The notes: generated from the sequence alone by a model not told the origin. A stretch of 64,000 nucleotides of DNA from Asaia sp037151935 (GCF_051628905.1 NZ_CP157575.1:248001-312000), one strand, 5' to 3'. Positions 45,647-54,792 are shown, counted from the stretch's first letter. A program made the numbers and translations.

Positions 45647-48181
45647 ATGTTGCGACTGCGAATATGCGCGTCATTTGCGACGGCCCTTACGGCTGTATCC
45701 CTGTTTAGCTCGACCAAGTGTCTCTCTGCCGAGCAAGAGCAATTAACCCTCCAAATGCCGAGCCAACCGCTCAGCCGCGCGATCGCCAGCCTCGCTAGGC
45801 TGGGCAACCACGAGATATTGTTCACTGAGACGAGCCTCAGTGGAAAAATAGCTCCCGCCTTGAAAGGACAATTCGGTTTTGACGAAGCCTTGCGTCGTCT
45901 AACCGTCGGCGCGGGGCTTGATATCGTCAATGACCCGAGTGGTATCACCATTGTTAAGGTACCGCAACAAGGAGGAAAGCTTCCAACCGCTCTGCGCTCT
46001 GAGCACCGTCCATCAGTAAACGCAGAGACGATGGTTGTACTGGGTACTGGTCAATCGAGGCAGGTCCAGACCCTGACTCGTTCTGAGATCAGAAAGGCTG
46101 CTCCGGGAACGTCACCCCTGGCGACTCTCTCAGAGCTGCCGGGGGTGAATTTCCAGTCCTCAGATCCGCTTGGTGCTTACGAGTGGGCGCAGCAGATCAC
46201 AATCCGCGGTTTCTTCACTGACCAACTTGGATATACGCTTGACGGCGTCCCTTTGGGCAACATGCAGTATCGCAATAATAATGGACTTGCGATCGGGCGC
46301 GCGCTCGAAACCGAAAACAACGGTCCTGTGACCTTGGCGCAAGGGACCGGTGCATTGGGTACCGCCTCGACCAGCAATCTGGGCGGGACAATCCAGTTTT
46401 CGTCAATCGATCCTACCGATCGATACGGCGTGGACGTTGCAGGCACGGTCGGCAGTTCCAACACTTGGCGCGGTTACACGCGACTGAATAGTGGACTTCT
46501 TCCCGGCGGCGGGAAATTTTTTGTCAGCTATGATTATCAATATGCCGACAAGTGGAAAGGTTGGGGGCAGCAGAAGCAACAGCAGCTCAATTTTAAATAT
46601 ATCCAGCCGATCGGTCAGGCGGTCAAGGCGACCACCTATTTGGACTTCGATGACCGACGTGAAGATGATTATCTGGATCTATCCAAGAGCCTGATCAGAA
46701 AATTTGGATATGATCATGACGACATCACAAACAACTATGCACTAGCCGAGCAGATTGCGCGCGCATCGCAGGCTGGACAGGCTCTTCCGGCTCCGTACAC
46801 GTCCCCCGACGACACGTATTATCGCGGCGGGGGGGTGCGACAGGACATGGTAGGTTACGAGAAGATCGACTATCATCTGGACTCTCATCTCGCTGGCTCG
46901 ACGACGGTCTACGGTCATTACGACCGCGGTCCAGGCACGTGGTCCGATCCCTACGATCCCACACCGGCTAATCTCGGCGGGTCTCCCCTCTCCGTCTCGA
47001 CAACAGAATACCGAATGCAGCGTGAAGGCGTCTTGACGAGCCTGGTCTATTCTCGCTGGAAACACAGGATTGAGGTAGGGTTCTGGTTCGAAAATAACCT
47101 CTTCAGTCAGGCAGCAAAACTTTATCCCCTGCAGAACGGAGTCGAACCAAAAAATTTCCAGAAATTCTATGAAAATCCTTTCGATGTACAGTGGCAATAT
47201 ACTTTTCGCACCCATGTCTATCAATTCCATCTGGGCGACACGTGGTCGATCACCCCGAAGCTACGTCTAAACGCAGGCTTCAAATCACTGATATCGAACA
47301 GCTCGGTCAGGACCGAGCAGAGCGCCAATCCGATCAATGCCTCGATTTCGGCATCGAACGGCTTTCTGCCTCAGGTAGGGCTGCTTTATCGAATCAACGC
47401 GCACCACGAGGTGTTCGCAGACTTCTCGCGTAATATGTCAGCTTATACAGCCTCTGCTTCGACAGGCCCGTTCTCGACCACCCAGGCGGGTTTTGCTTAT
47501 GTCAGCAAAAATCTTAAGCCGGAGACAACCAATACCGAGGAACTGGGCTATCGCTTTCATAACAGCCGCGTCCAGGCGTCATTGACGGGATATTACGTCG
47601 AGTTTCAGAACCGCCTGCTGGCCTCATCGAAAAGCTCCGTCATCGTCGGTAATCAGAATGTCCTTGAGAACGTTGGTAGCGTGACATCACGCGGGGTCGA
47701 AGCTGCTGGGAACTGGCGCTTCCGAGACAACTGGTCCGTTTACGGGTCGTGGTCCTATAATGACGCCCATTATGACGATGATATCCGCTCCGCAGATGGC
47801 TCGATCTTGCCAATTTCCGGCAAGCAGGTCGTTGGTGCTCCCCGTAACATAGGCAACTTCAAACTCGCTTATGACGATGGGAATTTGTGGGGGCAGTTCG
47901 GTGGTCAGTATATGAGCCGAAGATTCTACACCTTTCTCAATGACTCACCGATTGCTGGGCGGGTGATTTTCAATCTTGCAACCGGTTATCGCTTCAAACG
48001 CGGGGGAATTCTGAGGGGACTTGAAGCTCAAATCAACGTCGTCAATCTTTTTGACAAGCAATACATCTCAAGTATCGGCACGACGGGCTTCAAAAACAGC
48101 GACCCCTCGGGAACCTACCAAACCTTGCAGGCTGGTGCGCCGCGTCAGGTGTTCTTCACGTTGAGCAAGCATTTTTTCTGA
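45647..48181 (+). CDS. TonB-dependent receptor with STN domain
   Basis: An 844-residue receptor. Signal peptide (about 1-28) and an STN (secretin/TonB N-terminal) domain at about 33-110 (L-P/M-P-S-Q-P-L-S-R-A-I-A-S-L-A-R-L). Then come the TonB-box region, plug (I-R-G-F-F-T-D-Q-L-G-Y-T-L-D-G-V-P-L-G, G-T-G-A-L-G-T-A-S-T-S-N-L-G-G) and barrel ending in F-F. The STN domain normally contacts an anti-sigma factor (FecR), but no fecIR pair is nearby. AAGGA precedes the ATG. A Tat-exported metallophosphoesterase lies 113 bp downstream on the same strand, hinting at a phosphorylated ligand. Confidence 0.85.
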   Translation: MLRLRICASFATALTAVSLFSSTKCLSAEQEQLTLQMPSQPLSRAIASLARLGNHEILFTETSLSGKIAPALKGQFGFDEALRRLTVGAGLDIVNDPSGITIVKVPQQGGKLPTALRSEHRPSVNAETMVVLGTGQSRQVQTLTRSEIRKAAPGTSPLATLSELPGVNFQSSDPLGAYEWAQQITIRGFFTDQLGYTLDGVPLGNMQYRNNNGLAIGRALETENNGPVTLAQGTGALGTASTSNLGGTIQFSSIDPTDRYGVDVAGTVGSSNTWRGYTRLNSGLLPGGGKFFVSYDYQYADKWKGWGQQKQQQLNFKYIQPIGQAVKATTYLDFDDRREDDYLDLSKSLIRKFGYDHDDITNNYALAEQIARASQAGQALPAPYTSPDDTYYRGGGVRQDMVGYEKIDYHLDSHLAGSTTVYGHYDRGPGTWSDPYDPTPANLGGSPLSVSTTEYRMQREGVLTSLVYSRWKHRIEVGFWFENNLFSQAAKLYPLQNGVEPKNFQKFYENPFDVQWQYTFRTHVYQFHLGDTWSITPKLRLNAGFKSLISNSSVRTEQSANPINASISASNGFLPQVGLLYRINAHHEVFADFSRNMSAYTASASTGPFSTTQAGFAYVSKNLKPETTNTEELGYRFHNSRVQASLTGYYVEFQNRLLASSKSSVIVGNQNVLENVGSVTSRGVEAAGNWRFRDNWSVYGSWSYNDAHYDDDIRSADGSILPISGKQVVGAPRNIGNFKLAYDDGNLWGQFGGQYMSRRFYTFLNDSPIAGRVIFNLATGYRFKRGGILRGLEAQINVVNLFDKQYISSIGTTGFKNSDPSGTYQTLQAGAPRQVFFTLSKHFF

Positions 48182-48294
48182 ACCCGCGCAAAAGCGTTCT
48201 CTCCTTCGCGGAAAAGATTTTCAGAACCATGCCGCATGTCGGTTCACTTGTCCTCGCATGAACCGACGTGGCGATGTGCCTACCCAAGGACCAG

Positions 48295-49248
48295 ATGAAA
48301 ATGAAGATGCCTTTCTCCCGCCGTTCGTTCCTCGTTACAGGGGGCGCTTTGGTCTCCGGGCCACTGCCCGCATCAGCTCAACTCGCGCCAGTTGCCCGGA
48401 CGCCGACGGGCGACCCAAAATTTTCTTTTCTTTTTATCACAGACGCCCATCTCCAACCGGAGCTCGACGCCCTGAAAGGTTGCCGCATGGCTTTTCGCCA
48501 AGCTGCTCAGGAGAACGCGGATTTTGTCCTCCAAGGCGGAGATCATATCTACGATGCTATGGCTGTCCCGATGACGCGCGCTCGAAAGCTCCTTGATCTC
48601 TACGAAATGACTGAGCAGGAGCTTGGAAAGAAGGTCTATCACACGGTCGGTAATCACGATTGTTTCGGCGTCTATCTGCAGAGCAAAGCCTCCATTACCA
48701 ATCCGGATTTTGGCAAGAATTTCTTTCGACAGAATTTTGGGGAGACCTACTATGCATTTGAACATAAGGGGGTCCATTTTATCGTGCTGGATTCCATTGG
48801 TATCACCGATGACCGTGATTACGAGGGACGGATCGACGTCACTCAGCTTATCTGGTTGAAAGCGTATCTTTCCTCAATCCCTAAAGCTGCGCCAATCATC
48901 CTTTCTACTCACATACCCCTGGTAACGGCGTTCTATACCTATGCGGACGAGAGCCCTGCCCTTTTCAAACATCATGCCATGAGTGTCATCAATACCCGGG
49001 AGGTTCTGGCTGCGTTGAAGGGATATAATGTGTTAGCAGTCTTGCAAGGTCATACGCATGTTCTCGAATATGTGCGCCACAACGGAATTCTGTTCATCAC
49101 GGGCGGCGCTATCAGTGGCAATTGGTGGGAGGGGCGCCACCTGGGAACACCAGAAGGTTACATGATGGTTCACGTGGACGGCAGCGAGATCCGCACGGAA
49201 TACAAGACTTACGGATTTCATGCTGTCGAACGCCACGATACAGAGTAG
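48295..49248 (+). CDS. Tat-exported calcineurin-like metallophosphoesterase
   Basis: A 317-residue enzyme. The N-terminus has S-R-R-S-F-L-V-T-G-G, a twin-arginine signal ending A-S-A-Q. All five phosphoesterase motifs are visible: D50-x-H52 (T-D-A-H), G-G-D-H with D83, G-N-H-D at 119-122, S-T-H-I-P and G-H-T-H. It should hydrolyse phosphomonoesters or diesters in the periplasm with two metals. ATG 48295 has AAGGA upstream; the earlier GTG 48268 would add nine residues before the Tat motif. The STN-type receptor upstream may import its substrate. The downstream gene is an IS6 remnant. Confidence 0.85.
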   Translation: MKMKMPFSRRSFLVTGGALVSGPLPASAQLAPVARTPTGDPKFSFLFITDAHLQPELDALKGCRMAFRQAAQENADFVLQGGDHIYDAMAVPMTRARKLLDLYEMTEQELGKKVYHTVGNHDCFGVYLQSKASITNPDFGKNFFRQNFGETYYAFEHKGVHFIVLDSIGITDDRDYEGRIDVTQLIWLKAYLSSIPKAAPIILSTHIPLVTAFYTYADESPALFKHHAMSVINTREVLAALKGYNVLAVLQGHTHVLEYVRHNGILFITGGAISGNWWEGRHLGTPEGYMMVHVDGSEIRTEYKTYGFHAVERHDTE

Positions 49249-49331
49249 TGTTAGCTTTTCTGCCGGATATGACAGCCAGCAAAAGGATCTCGGCGATCGC
49301 CTTATAGGTAATGATGCCAGGCTCCAGTCCG

Positions 49332-50048
49332 GTGCTGTCACGTTAATTCGGGCATAGTAGAATCGGGCGATGAGAGCTACAAGCGACACCGATTTCCGCG
49401 CGAACTGATGGTGCATGCGGTGTGGCTGTATTTCCGTTTCCGACTGAGCTTTCGTTTTGTGGAGGAGATGCTGCTCGAGCGGCGGACCGGGGTCTCGTAT
49501 GAGGCGATCCGTCGATGAGTCTGAAATTTGGTGCGGCCTATGCTCGCTCCCTGCGTCGCAAGGCAGCAAGACCGGATGATATCTGGCACCTGGACGAGGT
49601 GCGGATCGTGATCCGTGGCCAGCCTTACTGGTTGTGGCGGGCAGTGGATCAGGACGGGCATGTTCTCGACGAGATCCTTCAGACACGAAGGAACACCAAA
49701 GCAGCAAGGCGTCTGCTGACACGGCTTTTGCAGCAGCAGGGTTTGCGCCCCATGCGGATGATTACTGACAAGCTGAAACCCCACGGGTCTGCCAGACGCA
49801 AACTTGGTCTCCCGATACGGCACCTGTCGCATAAGGGGCTGAATAACCGGGCAGAGAACAGTCAGCTACCGTTGCGCAAGCGTGAGCGCATCATGCAGCA
49901 CTTCCGTTCACCAGGCGGATGTCAGCGTTTCGTGTCCGTCTTCTCTGCGATCCGAAATCTCTTTGTCCCGCCCGCCTCCATCACCACCGCTCTTTCGCGT
50001 CACATCCATCGTTCCAAGTCTTTCGCCCAAGGGAACAATACAGAATAA
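49332..50048 (+). pseudogene. IS6 family transposase remnant D
   Basis: The N-terminal frame (Y-K-R-H-R-F-P-R-E-L-M-V-H-A-V-W-L-Y-F-R-F) stops at CGATGAGTCTG near 49516. Restoring one G (CGATGGAGTCTG, R-W-S-L-K-F-G as in the relatives) brings it into the frame of the catalytic part (W-H-L-D-E-V-R-I-V-I, M-I-T-D-K-L-K, L-N-N-R-A-E-N) that runs to 50048. The left end GGTGCTGTCACGTTA is at about 49332. One-base deletion, otherwise well preserved. Confidence 0.75.
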
Positions 50049-50081
50049 GCGCCTGTCTTGGCTACATGATGCTATGCTGCT

Positions 50082-50411
50082 TCATACCCGCCGCTCCACG
50101 GTATCTGCCCGGTTCGGGATTCCGAAATGCTGAATGCACAGATTGCTCATATGTACTCTGGCCTGGGCAAGGTCGAAGGTGCCCTGCATTCTCATCAGCG
50201 TTTCGGCTCGCACGCCAAATGCCTTCTCGAAGCGTATCGCCATCTCCGCAGTTAGTCCGCACCGTCCATTCAGAAGGGCACTGATCGCCTGGCGGGAAAC
50301 GCCCAGATGCTCGGCGACAGTGTTAATCCGGATATTCTGAGGCTCAAGAAGCTCGGTTCTGATCCAGTCCCCGACATGGATTGCGAGCGAGCTATGCATT
50401 TTAAGCGCCAT
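50082..50411 (-). CDS. higA: HigA-type antitoxin
   Basis: A 109-residue XRE-type antitoxin. Its HTH spans about residues 25-60 (N-T-V-A-E-H-L-G-V-S-R-Q-A-I-S-A-L-L-N-G-R-C-G-L-T-A-E-M-A-I-R pattern), typical of the HigA/VapI branch. Starts at ATG 50411, within the last codons of the toxin gene, the usual toxin-first order of higBA. It should neutralise HigB and repress the operon through the palindromes at 50701-50725. Confidence 0.85.
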   Translation of the reverse strand: MALKMHSSLAIHVGDWIRTELLEPQNIRINTVAEHLGVSRQAISALLNGRCGLTAEMAIRFEKAFGVRAETLMRMQGTFDLAQARVHMSNLCIQHFGIPNRADTVERRV

Positions 50412-50691
50412 GGTAGTCCTCCAATGCCATATCGCAGGGTTGCCCCTGCTCATTGAGACGAAAAGTAAGCCGCCAGTTTTTAGTGACGGTCATGGACCAG
50501 GTGCCTTCCCGCTCTCCGATCAAAGGATGCAGGCCATAATTTGGAGGCACCGTGAGCTCATCAAGTGATTCCGCAGCGTCGATGAAGGCGAGCATCTTCC
50601 GTAATCGGTTCACGTCGCCGACCAGCCCCTTAGTATTTCCCGTCTCAAAAAAGCGTCGGAGGTCTTTGGGGTTGATAATCTCGATCTCCAT
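50401..50691 (-). CDS. higB: HigB-type ribosome-dependent RNase toxin
   Basis: A 96-residue RelE-fold toxin. I-N-P-K-D-L-R-R-F-F-E-T-G-N-T at the start, L-R-K-M-L-A-F-I-D-A-A, G-L-H-P-L-I-G and W-S-M-T-V-T-K-N-W-R-L-T-F-R-L match HigB. It is expected to cut mRNA on translating ribosomes. I start at ATG 50691 by family length; an in-frame ATG six codons earlier lies inside the operator palindrome. The stop overlaps higA by about 11 bp. The pair appears intact. Confidence 0.85.
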   Translation of the reverse strand: MEIEIINPKDLRRFFETGNTKGLVGDVNRLRKMLAFIDAAESLDELTVPPNYGLHPLIGEREGTWSMTVTKNWRLTFRLNEQGQPCDMALEDYHGA

Positions 50692-50700
50692 GCGTGTAAG

Positions 50701-50725
50701 GTAATGCATTACATTAACGATGTAA
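50701..50725. promoter_or_regulatory. Paired palindromes upstream of higBA
   Basis: GTAATGCATTAC (50701-50712) is a perfect 12-bp palindrome and TTACAT-TAACG-ATGTAA (50709-50725) is a second dyad that overlaps it. They lie directly before higB on the minus strand and are the likely HigA/HigBA operator. Confidence 0.6.
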
Positions 50726-50806
50726 AGATTCTCGTTACGTCGAGCGCATGGGCGGTTAGGGTGATAAGATCGATGATCAGAGAAAATGGCTGTTTCCTGC
50801 CATTTA

Positions 50807-50840
50807 CCTACTTCCATTTCTTTTACTTATCGGAAGTAGG
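50807..50840. other. dif-like recombination site, copy 2
   Basis: A 34-bp site bounded by a perfect 9-bp repeat, CCTACTTCC on the left and GGAAGTAGG on the right. The right arm TTATCGGAA-x-TAGG and the outer CCTAC are shared with the site at 1612-1645. About 50 bp on the right side are also similar (GCG-x-x-AAACGGC and TGGGCC motifs). It lies between higBA and the TetR gene; no gene lies at 50730-51013. Confidence 0.5.
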
Positions 50841-51013
50841 TTCGAAGGGCGCGAAACGGCGACGGGTGGGCCCAAAAGCGTGCCTTAAAGGCTCGCTGAA
50901 AGTGGGATGCGGATCGTTACTCTGTTCGCTTCAAAATGTACGGAGCCGGATAGCGCTCTTCGCAGCAAAACCTATCTCCGAACATAGGAAGCATCTATCC
51001 CAGTTTCTGATCG

Positions 51014-51601
51014 TCACTCTAGACAGGCCTGTAGCGCTTGAGCCAGGAGGCTGGCCACAGAGGATGATTTTGGTCGAACCAGCGAGGGTTCATACAGCGC
51101 AACTCTCAGAACCGCAAAACCAATGACGTAGGCAGTTGCCAGCGCTGCCCGTTCTTCGGCTGCATCGGTCGAAAGCTTCCGCGATAGCGGCACGATAAAT
51201 CCGTTATGCAGTGCACGTGAGAGGATCGGGGCAGCAGACGGGCTCCCAATCGAGCGCAAGAGAAACTGAAACTCATCAAACTCCGGTTCATTGTCTTTTA
51301 TGATCGGCTGAAGCAGATGATCCGTGATGCGCGAGCCTATCTGATCCAACGGTCCATCAAATGGCGCTTCGAGGCTGAAGGCTTCTTCTGCAATTTGAGC
51401 AAACAGCGCTTCTTTCGAGCCGAACAAGCGCGACACCATCGCTGGGTCGATGTCTGCGCTCGCGGCGATCTCTCGTACACCTACGGAGTCATAGCCAGCC
51501 CGGCTGAAAGCGTGACGGGCAGATGAGAAAATAAGTGATCGCGCCTGGTCCGCTGACAGCCGGCTCCGCTTCTTTTTATCAACGATCGTTGACATTATCA
51601 T
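51014..51601 (-). CDS. TetR family repressor of SDR/monooxygenase operon
   Basis: A 195-residue TetR protein: HTH residues about 18-62 (R-S-L-I-F-S-S-A-R-H-A-F-S-R-A-G-Y-D-S-V-G-V-R-E-I-A-A-S-A-D), then a helical ligand domain with a TetR_C-like T-A-Y-V-I-G segment. ATG 51601 has AGGA upstream; a second ATG is at 51595. It diverges from the SDR and FAD-monooxygenase genes with only 37 bp between starts, and the region contains inverted repeats. It probably represses both directions until a substrate of the oxidoreductases binds. Confidence 0.85.
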   Translation of the reverse strand: MIMSTIVDKKKRSRLSADQARSLIFSSARHAFSRAGYDSVGVREIAASADIDPAMVSRLFGSKEALFAQIAEEAFSLEAPFDGPLDQIGSRITDHLLQPIIKDNEPEFDEFQFLLRSIGSPSAAPILSRALHNGFIVPLSRKLSTDAAEERAALATAYVIGFAVLRVALYEPSLVRPKSSSVASLLAQALQACLE

Positions 51602-51637
51602 ATTGGCATCCTTATTCCTTGTCTACATTCGTTGATA
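51577..51637. promoter_or_regulatory. Operator region of TetR/SDR module
   Basis: CAACGATCGTTG (51580-51591) is a perfect palindrome inside the tetR start codons. TATCAACGA (51577-51585) recurs inverted as TCGTTGATA (51629-51637) at the SDR start. Two TetR sites flanking the short promoter region are likely. Confidence 0.55.
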
Positions 51638-51638
51638 A

Positions 51639-52391
51639 ATGGGGATGATGGACATGCCAACCCGGTTCAAAACGCTGGTCACCGGTGCCACCAGTGGTAT
51701 CGGCCGTGGAACTGCTCTGCATCTCGCTGCGCAGGGGCACTATGTTATCGCAGCGGGACAAAACCCGGCGCGGCTTGCCGATCTGTCTCGCGCTCTCGGC
51801 CGAGACGGAGAGACGCTCAAGCTCGACGTTGCCGATCTGGACGCAGTCGCGACGGCGTTCGGCGGGCTCGGTCGTCAAGGAGATGGGCTGAGTGGCCTCG
51901 TGATCAACGCAGGGGTCTCACACGCGCCGGATCCCGCTGAACTTGATCTGCCCGCTTACGACCGGCTCATGAATATCAACGTTCGCGGCGCAGTCATGAC
52001 GTGCGCTCACGCTTTGCCTCTGCTGCGCAACGGTGCCTCCATTGTTTTCATTGGGTCGGTGGCGGGGCGGCGGGGGCAACCTGGTAATGCACTTTATGCG
52101 GGCAGCAAGGGCTTTATCCGCGCCTTCGCACGCACGCTTGGCACCGCACCGGACATCATGGAACGTGGCATCCGTGTGAATGTGGTCTCCCCTGGACCAA
52201 TCGAAACTCCGATGACGGAGCATGCGACCAATAACCCCGAAATACGAGCCTATGTGGAAGGCATGGTTCCAATGCGGCGTTGGGGACACGCGTCTGAGGT
52301 TGCTGCGGCAGTGGCCTTTTTTCTGTCGGACGCTGCAAGCTTCACGACAGGGGCTGACCTGACAGTCGACGGTGGCATGAGCCATGTCTGA
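51639..52391 (+). CDS. Short-chain dehydrogenase/reductase
   Basis: A 250-residue classical SDR. Cofactor motif T-G-A-T-S-G-I-G at about 15-22, N-A-G-V at about 90, the catalytic S (I-G-S-V-A-G) and Y-A-G-S-K, and the C-terminal F-F-L-S-D-A-A-S-F-T-T-G-A-D-L-T-V-D-G-G. It is probably NADP(H)-dependent; the substrate is unknown. The exact start is unclear, since several in-frame ATGs (51639, 51645, 51648, 51654) lie close together around GGGG. Its stop overlaps the monooxygenase start by 8 bp, so the two are co-translated. Confidence 0.88.
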   Translation: MGMMDMPTRFKTLVTGATSGIGRGTALHLAAQGHYVIAAGQNPARLADLSRALGRDGETLKLDVADLDAVATAFGGLGRQGDGLSGLVINAGVSHAPDPAELDLPAYDRLMNINVRGAVMTCAHALPLLRNGASIVFIGSVAGRRGQPGNALYAGSKGFIRAFARTLGTAPDIMERGIRVNVVSPGPIETPMTEHATNNPEIRAYVEGMVPMRRWGHASEVAAAVAFFLSDAASFTTGADLTVDGGMSHV

Positions 52392-53541
52392 GACCAGATC
52401 TCTCATCAGTGATTGCCGCGTCGTGATTGTCGGCAGTGGTCCGGCCGGGCTTACGATCGCCCGTTTGCTTCAAATGCGCGGGGTCGAAGTCATGGTGCTG
52501 GAACGCGACCCATCTCGCTTTGCGCGCGGACAAGGTGGCTCGCTGGATTTGCATTTAGAGTCTGGACAGCGCGCGCTCGCGGTAGCAGGACTGACGGAAC
52601 AGTTCTTGCGACGCTCCCGCCCTGAGGGACAGCTTTCACGTGTGTTCGATAGTCATGGCGTATTGCGATTTGAATTTCGTGCCGAGGATGATGAAACCAG
52701 TCGTCCTGAAATCGACCGGGCCGCTCTAAGAGATCTGCTAATCGAGACGCTCGCACCAGGCTCGATCCGTTGGGATACGCGTATTTCGAGTATCACCCGG
52801 TGTGACGAAGAACAGTGGGAGCTTTCATGTCAGGGCGGCAAGCGCATTAGAGCCGATCTGGTGATCGGAGCAGACGGGCTGCATTCTGTCATTAGGCCAA
52901 TCGTGACCGACATCGGAGCTATCTATAGCGGAGTCACCTTCATCCAGAGCTGGATAGATGACGCCGAGCAGAAGCACCCCAGACTTGCGGCTCTGGCCGG
53001 GCCTGGGAATGCCATGGCGTTAGGGAACAACAAGGCCCTCATGATTCAACACAACGGAGACGGTCGGCTGTGCGTATATGCGGCGCTTCGGGCCAAAGAA
53101 AAGATCGCACATGATATAGCAGGGTGGCGTGATAATGAGCGTACGCGCGCATTTCTGCTACAGAGCTTCGATAGGTGGCCGCAGACATGGCGTGATTTGC
53201 TGGTTAACAGCGCAGCGATTTTTCAACCCTGGCCGCTATATTGTGCACCGGCTCTCCAGAGATGGCGGAAGACGACTAACCTAACGCTGATCGGAGATGC
53301 AGCGCATGTTATGCCACATTTCACGGGTAAAGGGGCCAATATGGCGATGCTGGATGCGCTGGAACTAACAGAATATCTGTTCGATGCCCGTTTCCAGACG
53401 ATTGATGCCGCACTGAGGGCGTTCGAAACGCATATGCTTTCGCGCATGGAGCCGCTGATCAGGGATACCTTGGCTTCACAGGACCTCATGTTGGCACCTA
53501 CCGCCCCGGAGGGGCTCTTGGCGGCCTTATGCAGGGACTGA
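52384..53541 (+). CDS. FAD-dependent monooxygenase (TetX/PHBH-like)
   Basis: A 385-residue group A flavoprotein monooxygenase: G-S-G-P-A-G-L-T at about 17 (dinucleotide fold), E-R-D at the end of beta 2, L-V-I-G-A-D-G-L-H-S-V-I-R (D-G motif) at about 165, and G-D-A-A-H-V-M-P-H-F-T-G-K-G-A-N-M-A at about 300. TetX-type enzymes with this layout hydroxylate aromatic or polyketide substrates. Overlaps the SDR gene and is under the divergent TetR, so a detoxification or catabolic module is likely. Confidence 0.88.
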   Translation: MSETRSLISDCRVVIVGSGPAGLTIARLLQMRGVEVMVLERDPSRFARGQGGSLDLHLESGQRALAVAGLTEQFLRRSRPEGQLSRVFDSHGVLRFEFRAEDDETSRPEIDRAALRDLLIETLAPGSIRWDTRISSITRCDEEQWELSCQGGKRIRADLVIGADGLHSVIRPIVTDIGAIYSGVTFIQSWIDDAEQKHPRLAALAGPGNAMALGNNKALMIQHNGDGRLCVYAALRAKEKIAHDIAGWRDNERTRAFLLQSFDRWPQTWRDLLVNSAAIFQPWPLYCAPALQRWRKTTNLTLIGDAAHVMPHFTGKGANMAMLDALELTEYLFDARFQTIDAALRAFETHMLSRMEPLIRDTLASQDLMLAPTAPEGLLAALCRD

Positions 53542-53589
53542 AGATTGATCGGGCATCCGTGCCGCTTCTGCTTGACGATCCCCTCTGTC

Positions 53590-53730
53590 ATGCGAAAGCG
53601 TCTGCCCGAGGACTTTCGTCTGATGTTCCAGTGGATCGCCCGAGACGGCTTCAAGGCTGATATCCCCGCTCTGCGGCACGAGTACCCGGTATTGCTGACG
53701 CTCGAGGACTGGGCGCTGCAACGCGCGTAG
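53590..53730 (+). pseudogene. C-terminal fragment of NmrA-like oxidoreductase
   Basis: About 46 codons read M-R-K-R-L-P-E-D-F-R-L-M-F-Q-W, then G-F-K-A-D-I-P-A-L-R-H-E-Y-P, then L-T-L-E-D-W-A, resembling the C-terminal end of NmrA-type NAD(P)-binding proteins. The Rossmann part is absent. By-eye call. The remainder of 53731-54369 shows nothing. Confidence 0.35.
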
Positions 53731-54369
53731 GATAGCCGCGAACGTCTGTCGTAGTCTGCTGATCGGATCGGTGGATAACGCGTAGCGAGACAAGATTGCC
53801 GAGAGACGAAAATTGACAAGCTTCTTTCGGTTTTTGACTCCCGGTTGCCTCTATTACCGGTAGTGCGGCCAGTGGGCGCAAAATATTGAAGACCGAGCTT
53901 ATCATGCAGCCAGGCCCGGAGGAATTTTAAGCGCGCGATCTCCTCAGCGGAACCAGACAGTTTTGGCTATCGGTTTTTTTTTTGGAATGGTCGGCCTAGG
54001 GTTCAGATCGAGTGCCGCAAAGATTTGTTCATAGCACAGTGGACGTTTGTCCCGAAATGATGGGCGCAGTCGCATTCAAAACCGGAGCATAAAATTCGAT
54101 ACCACACGTTCGAGAGATAATCCTCTGCATCTATGAAAAGGAAGCATAGTAGTACATGTGACCGGCCTCTCTCTAAGGGCAGCATAGAGAGACCGATTTG
54201 TGTGAGTAGTACTCTGACGATGATGATCTACGCTCCTCCTTTGAGCCAGATTGCGGAGACCGTGCTGCTTTTATGGAACGTAACGGCGGAAGTGAGTGGA
54301 CAGTCGCCTGATTTCTTTGCAGCCCGTATATTTATAAAGAAGATACTCTAGCGAGTTCATTCTCCAGTT

Positions 54370-54792
54370 TCAGTCTTCGCGGGGCGCAGCACGTCCGCGC
54401 TTGATCCCCGCACGATGGGATTTGCCGTCCATCCGGCGCGCGCGCGCCGCTCGCCCCGGGCGCGTAGGAATCCTGAACGCCTGACGGTGGGCAGCTTCGC
54501 GGATCATTGTGGTCAGACGTTCAATTGCGTCCTCGCGATTGCGGATCTGCGTGCGGAAACGCCGGGCCGTAATGACGACCACGCCATCTCGCGTCGCCCG
54601 GTTTCCAGCGATTTTCAGCAGTCGTACGCGCACCCGTTCAGGCAAGGACGTGGAACGCGCGGTATCGAAACGTAGCTGTGCTGCGGTCGCAACTTTGTTG
54701 ACGTTCTGACCGCCGGGCCCGGACGCCAGAATATAGCTGATCTGAAGTTCGTCATCGGCAAGAGACAGGCCGGGGAGAATGGGAATTGCCAT
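54370..54792 (-). CDS. arfB: ArfB/YaeJ alternative ribosome-rescue factor
   Basis: A 140-residue class I release-factor-like protein. G-G-Q at 27-29 in S-G-P-G-G-Q-N-V-N-K is the peptidyl-tRNA hydrolysis motif, and the basic C-terminal tail (R-A-R-R-M-D-G-K-S-H-R to the end) is the part that enters the empty mRNA channel. It frees stalled ribosomes without a stop codon. The start at ATG 54792 (M-A-I-P-I-L-P) fits family length. Standalone gene, intact. Confidence 0.9.
   Translation of the reverse strand: MAIPILPGLSLADDELQISYILASGPGGQNVNKVATAAQLRFDTARSTSLPERVRVRLLKIAGNRATRDGVVVITARRFRTQIRNREDAIERLTTMIREAAHRQAFRIPTRPGRAARARRMDGKSHRAGIKRGRAAPRED

Noticed and set aside
45364..45708. 114-codon ORF upstream of the STN receptor as FecR
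   Set aside because: No FecR motifs, and it overlaps the receptor start in another frame.
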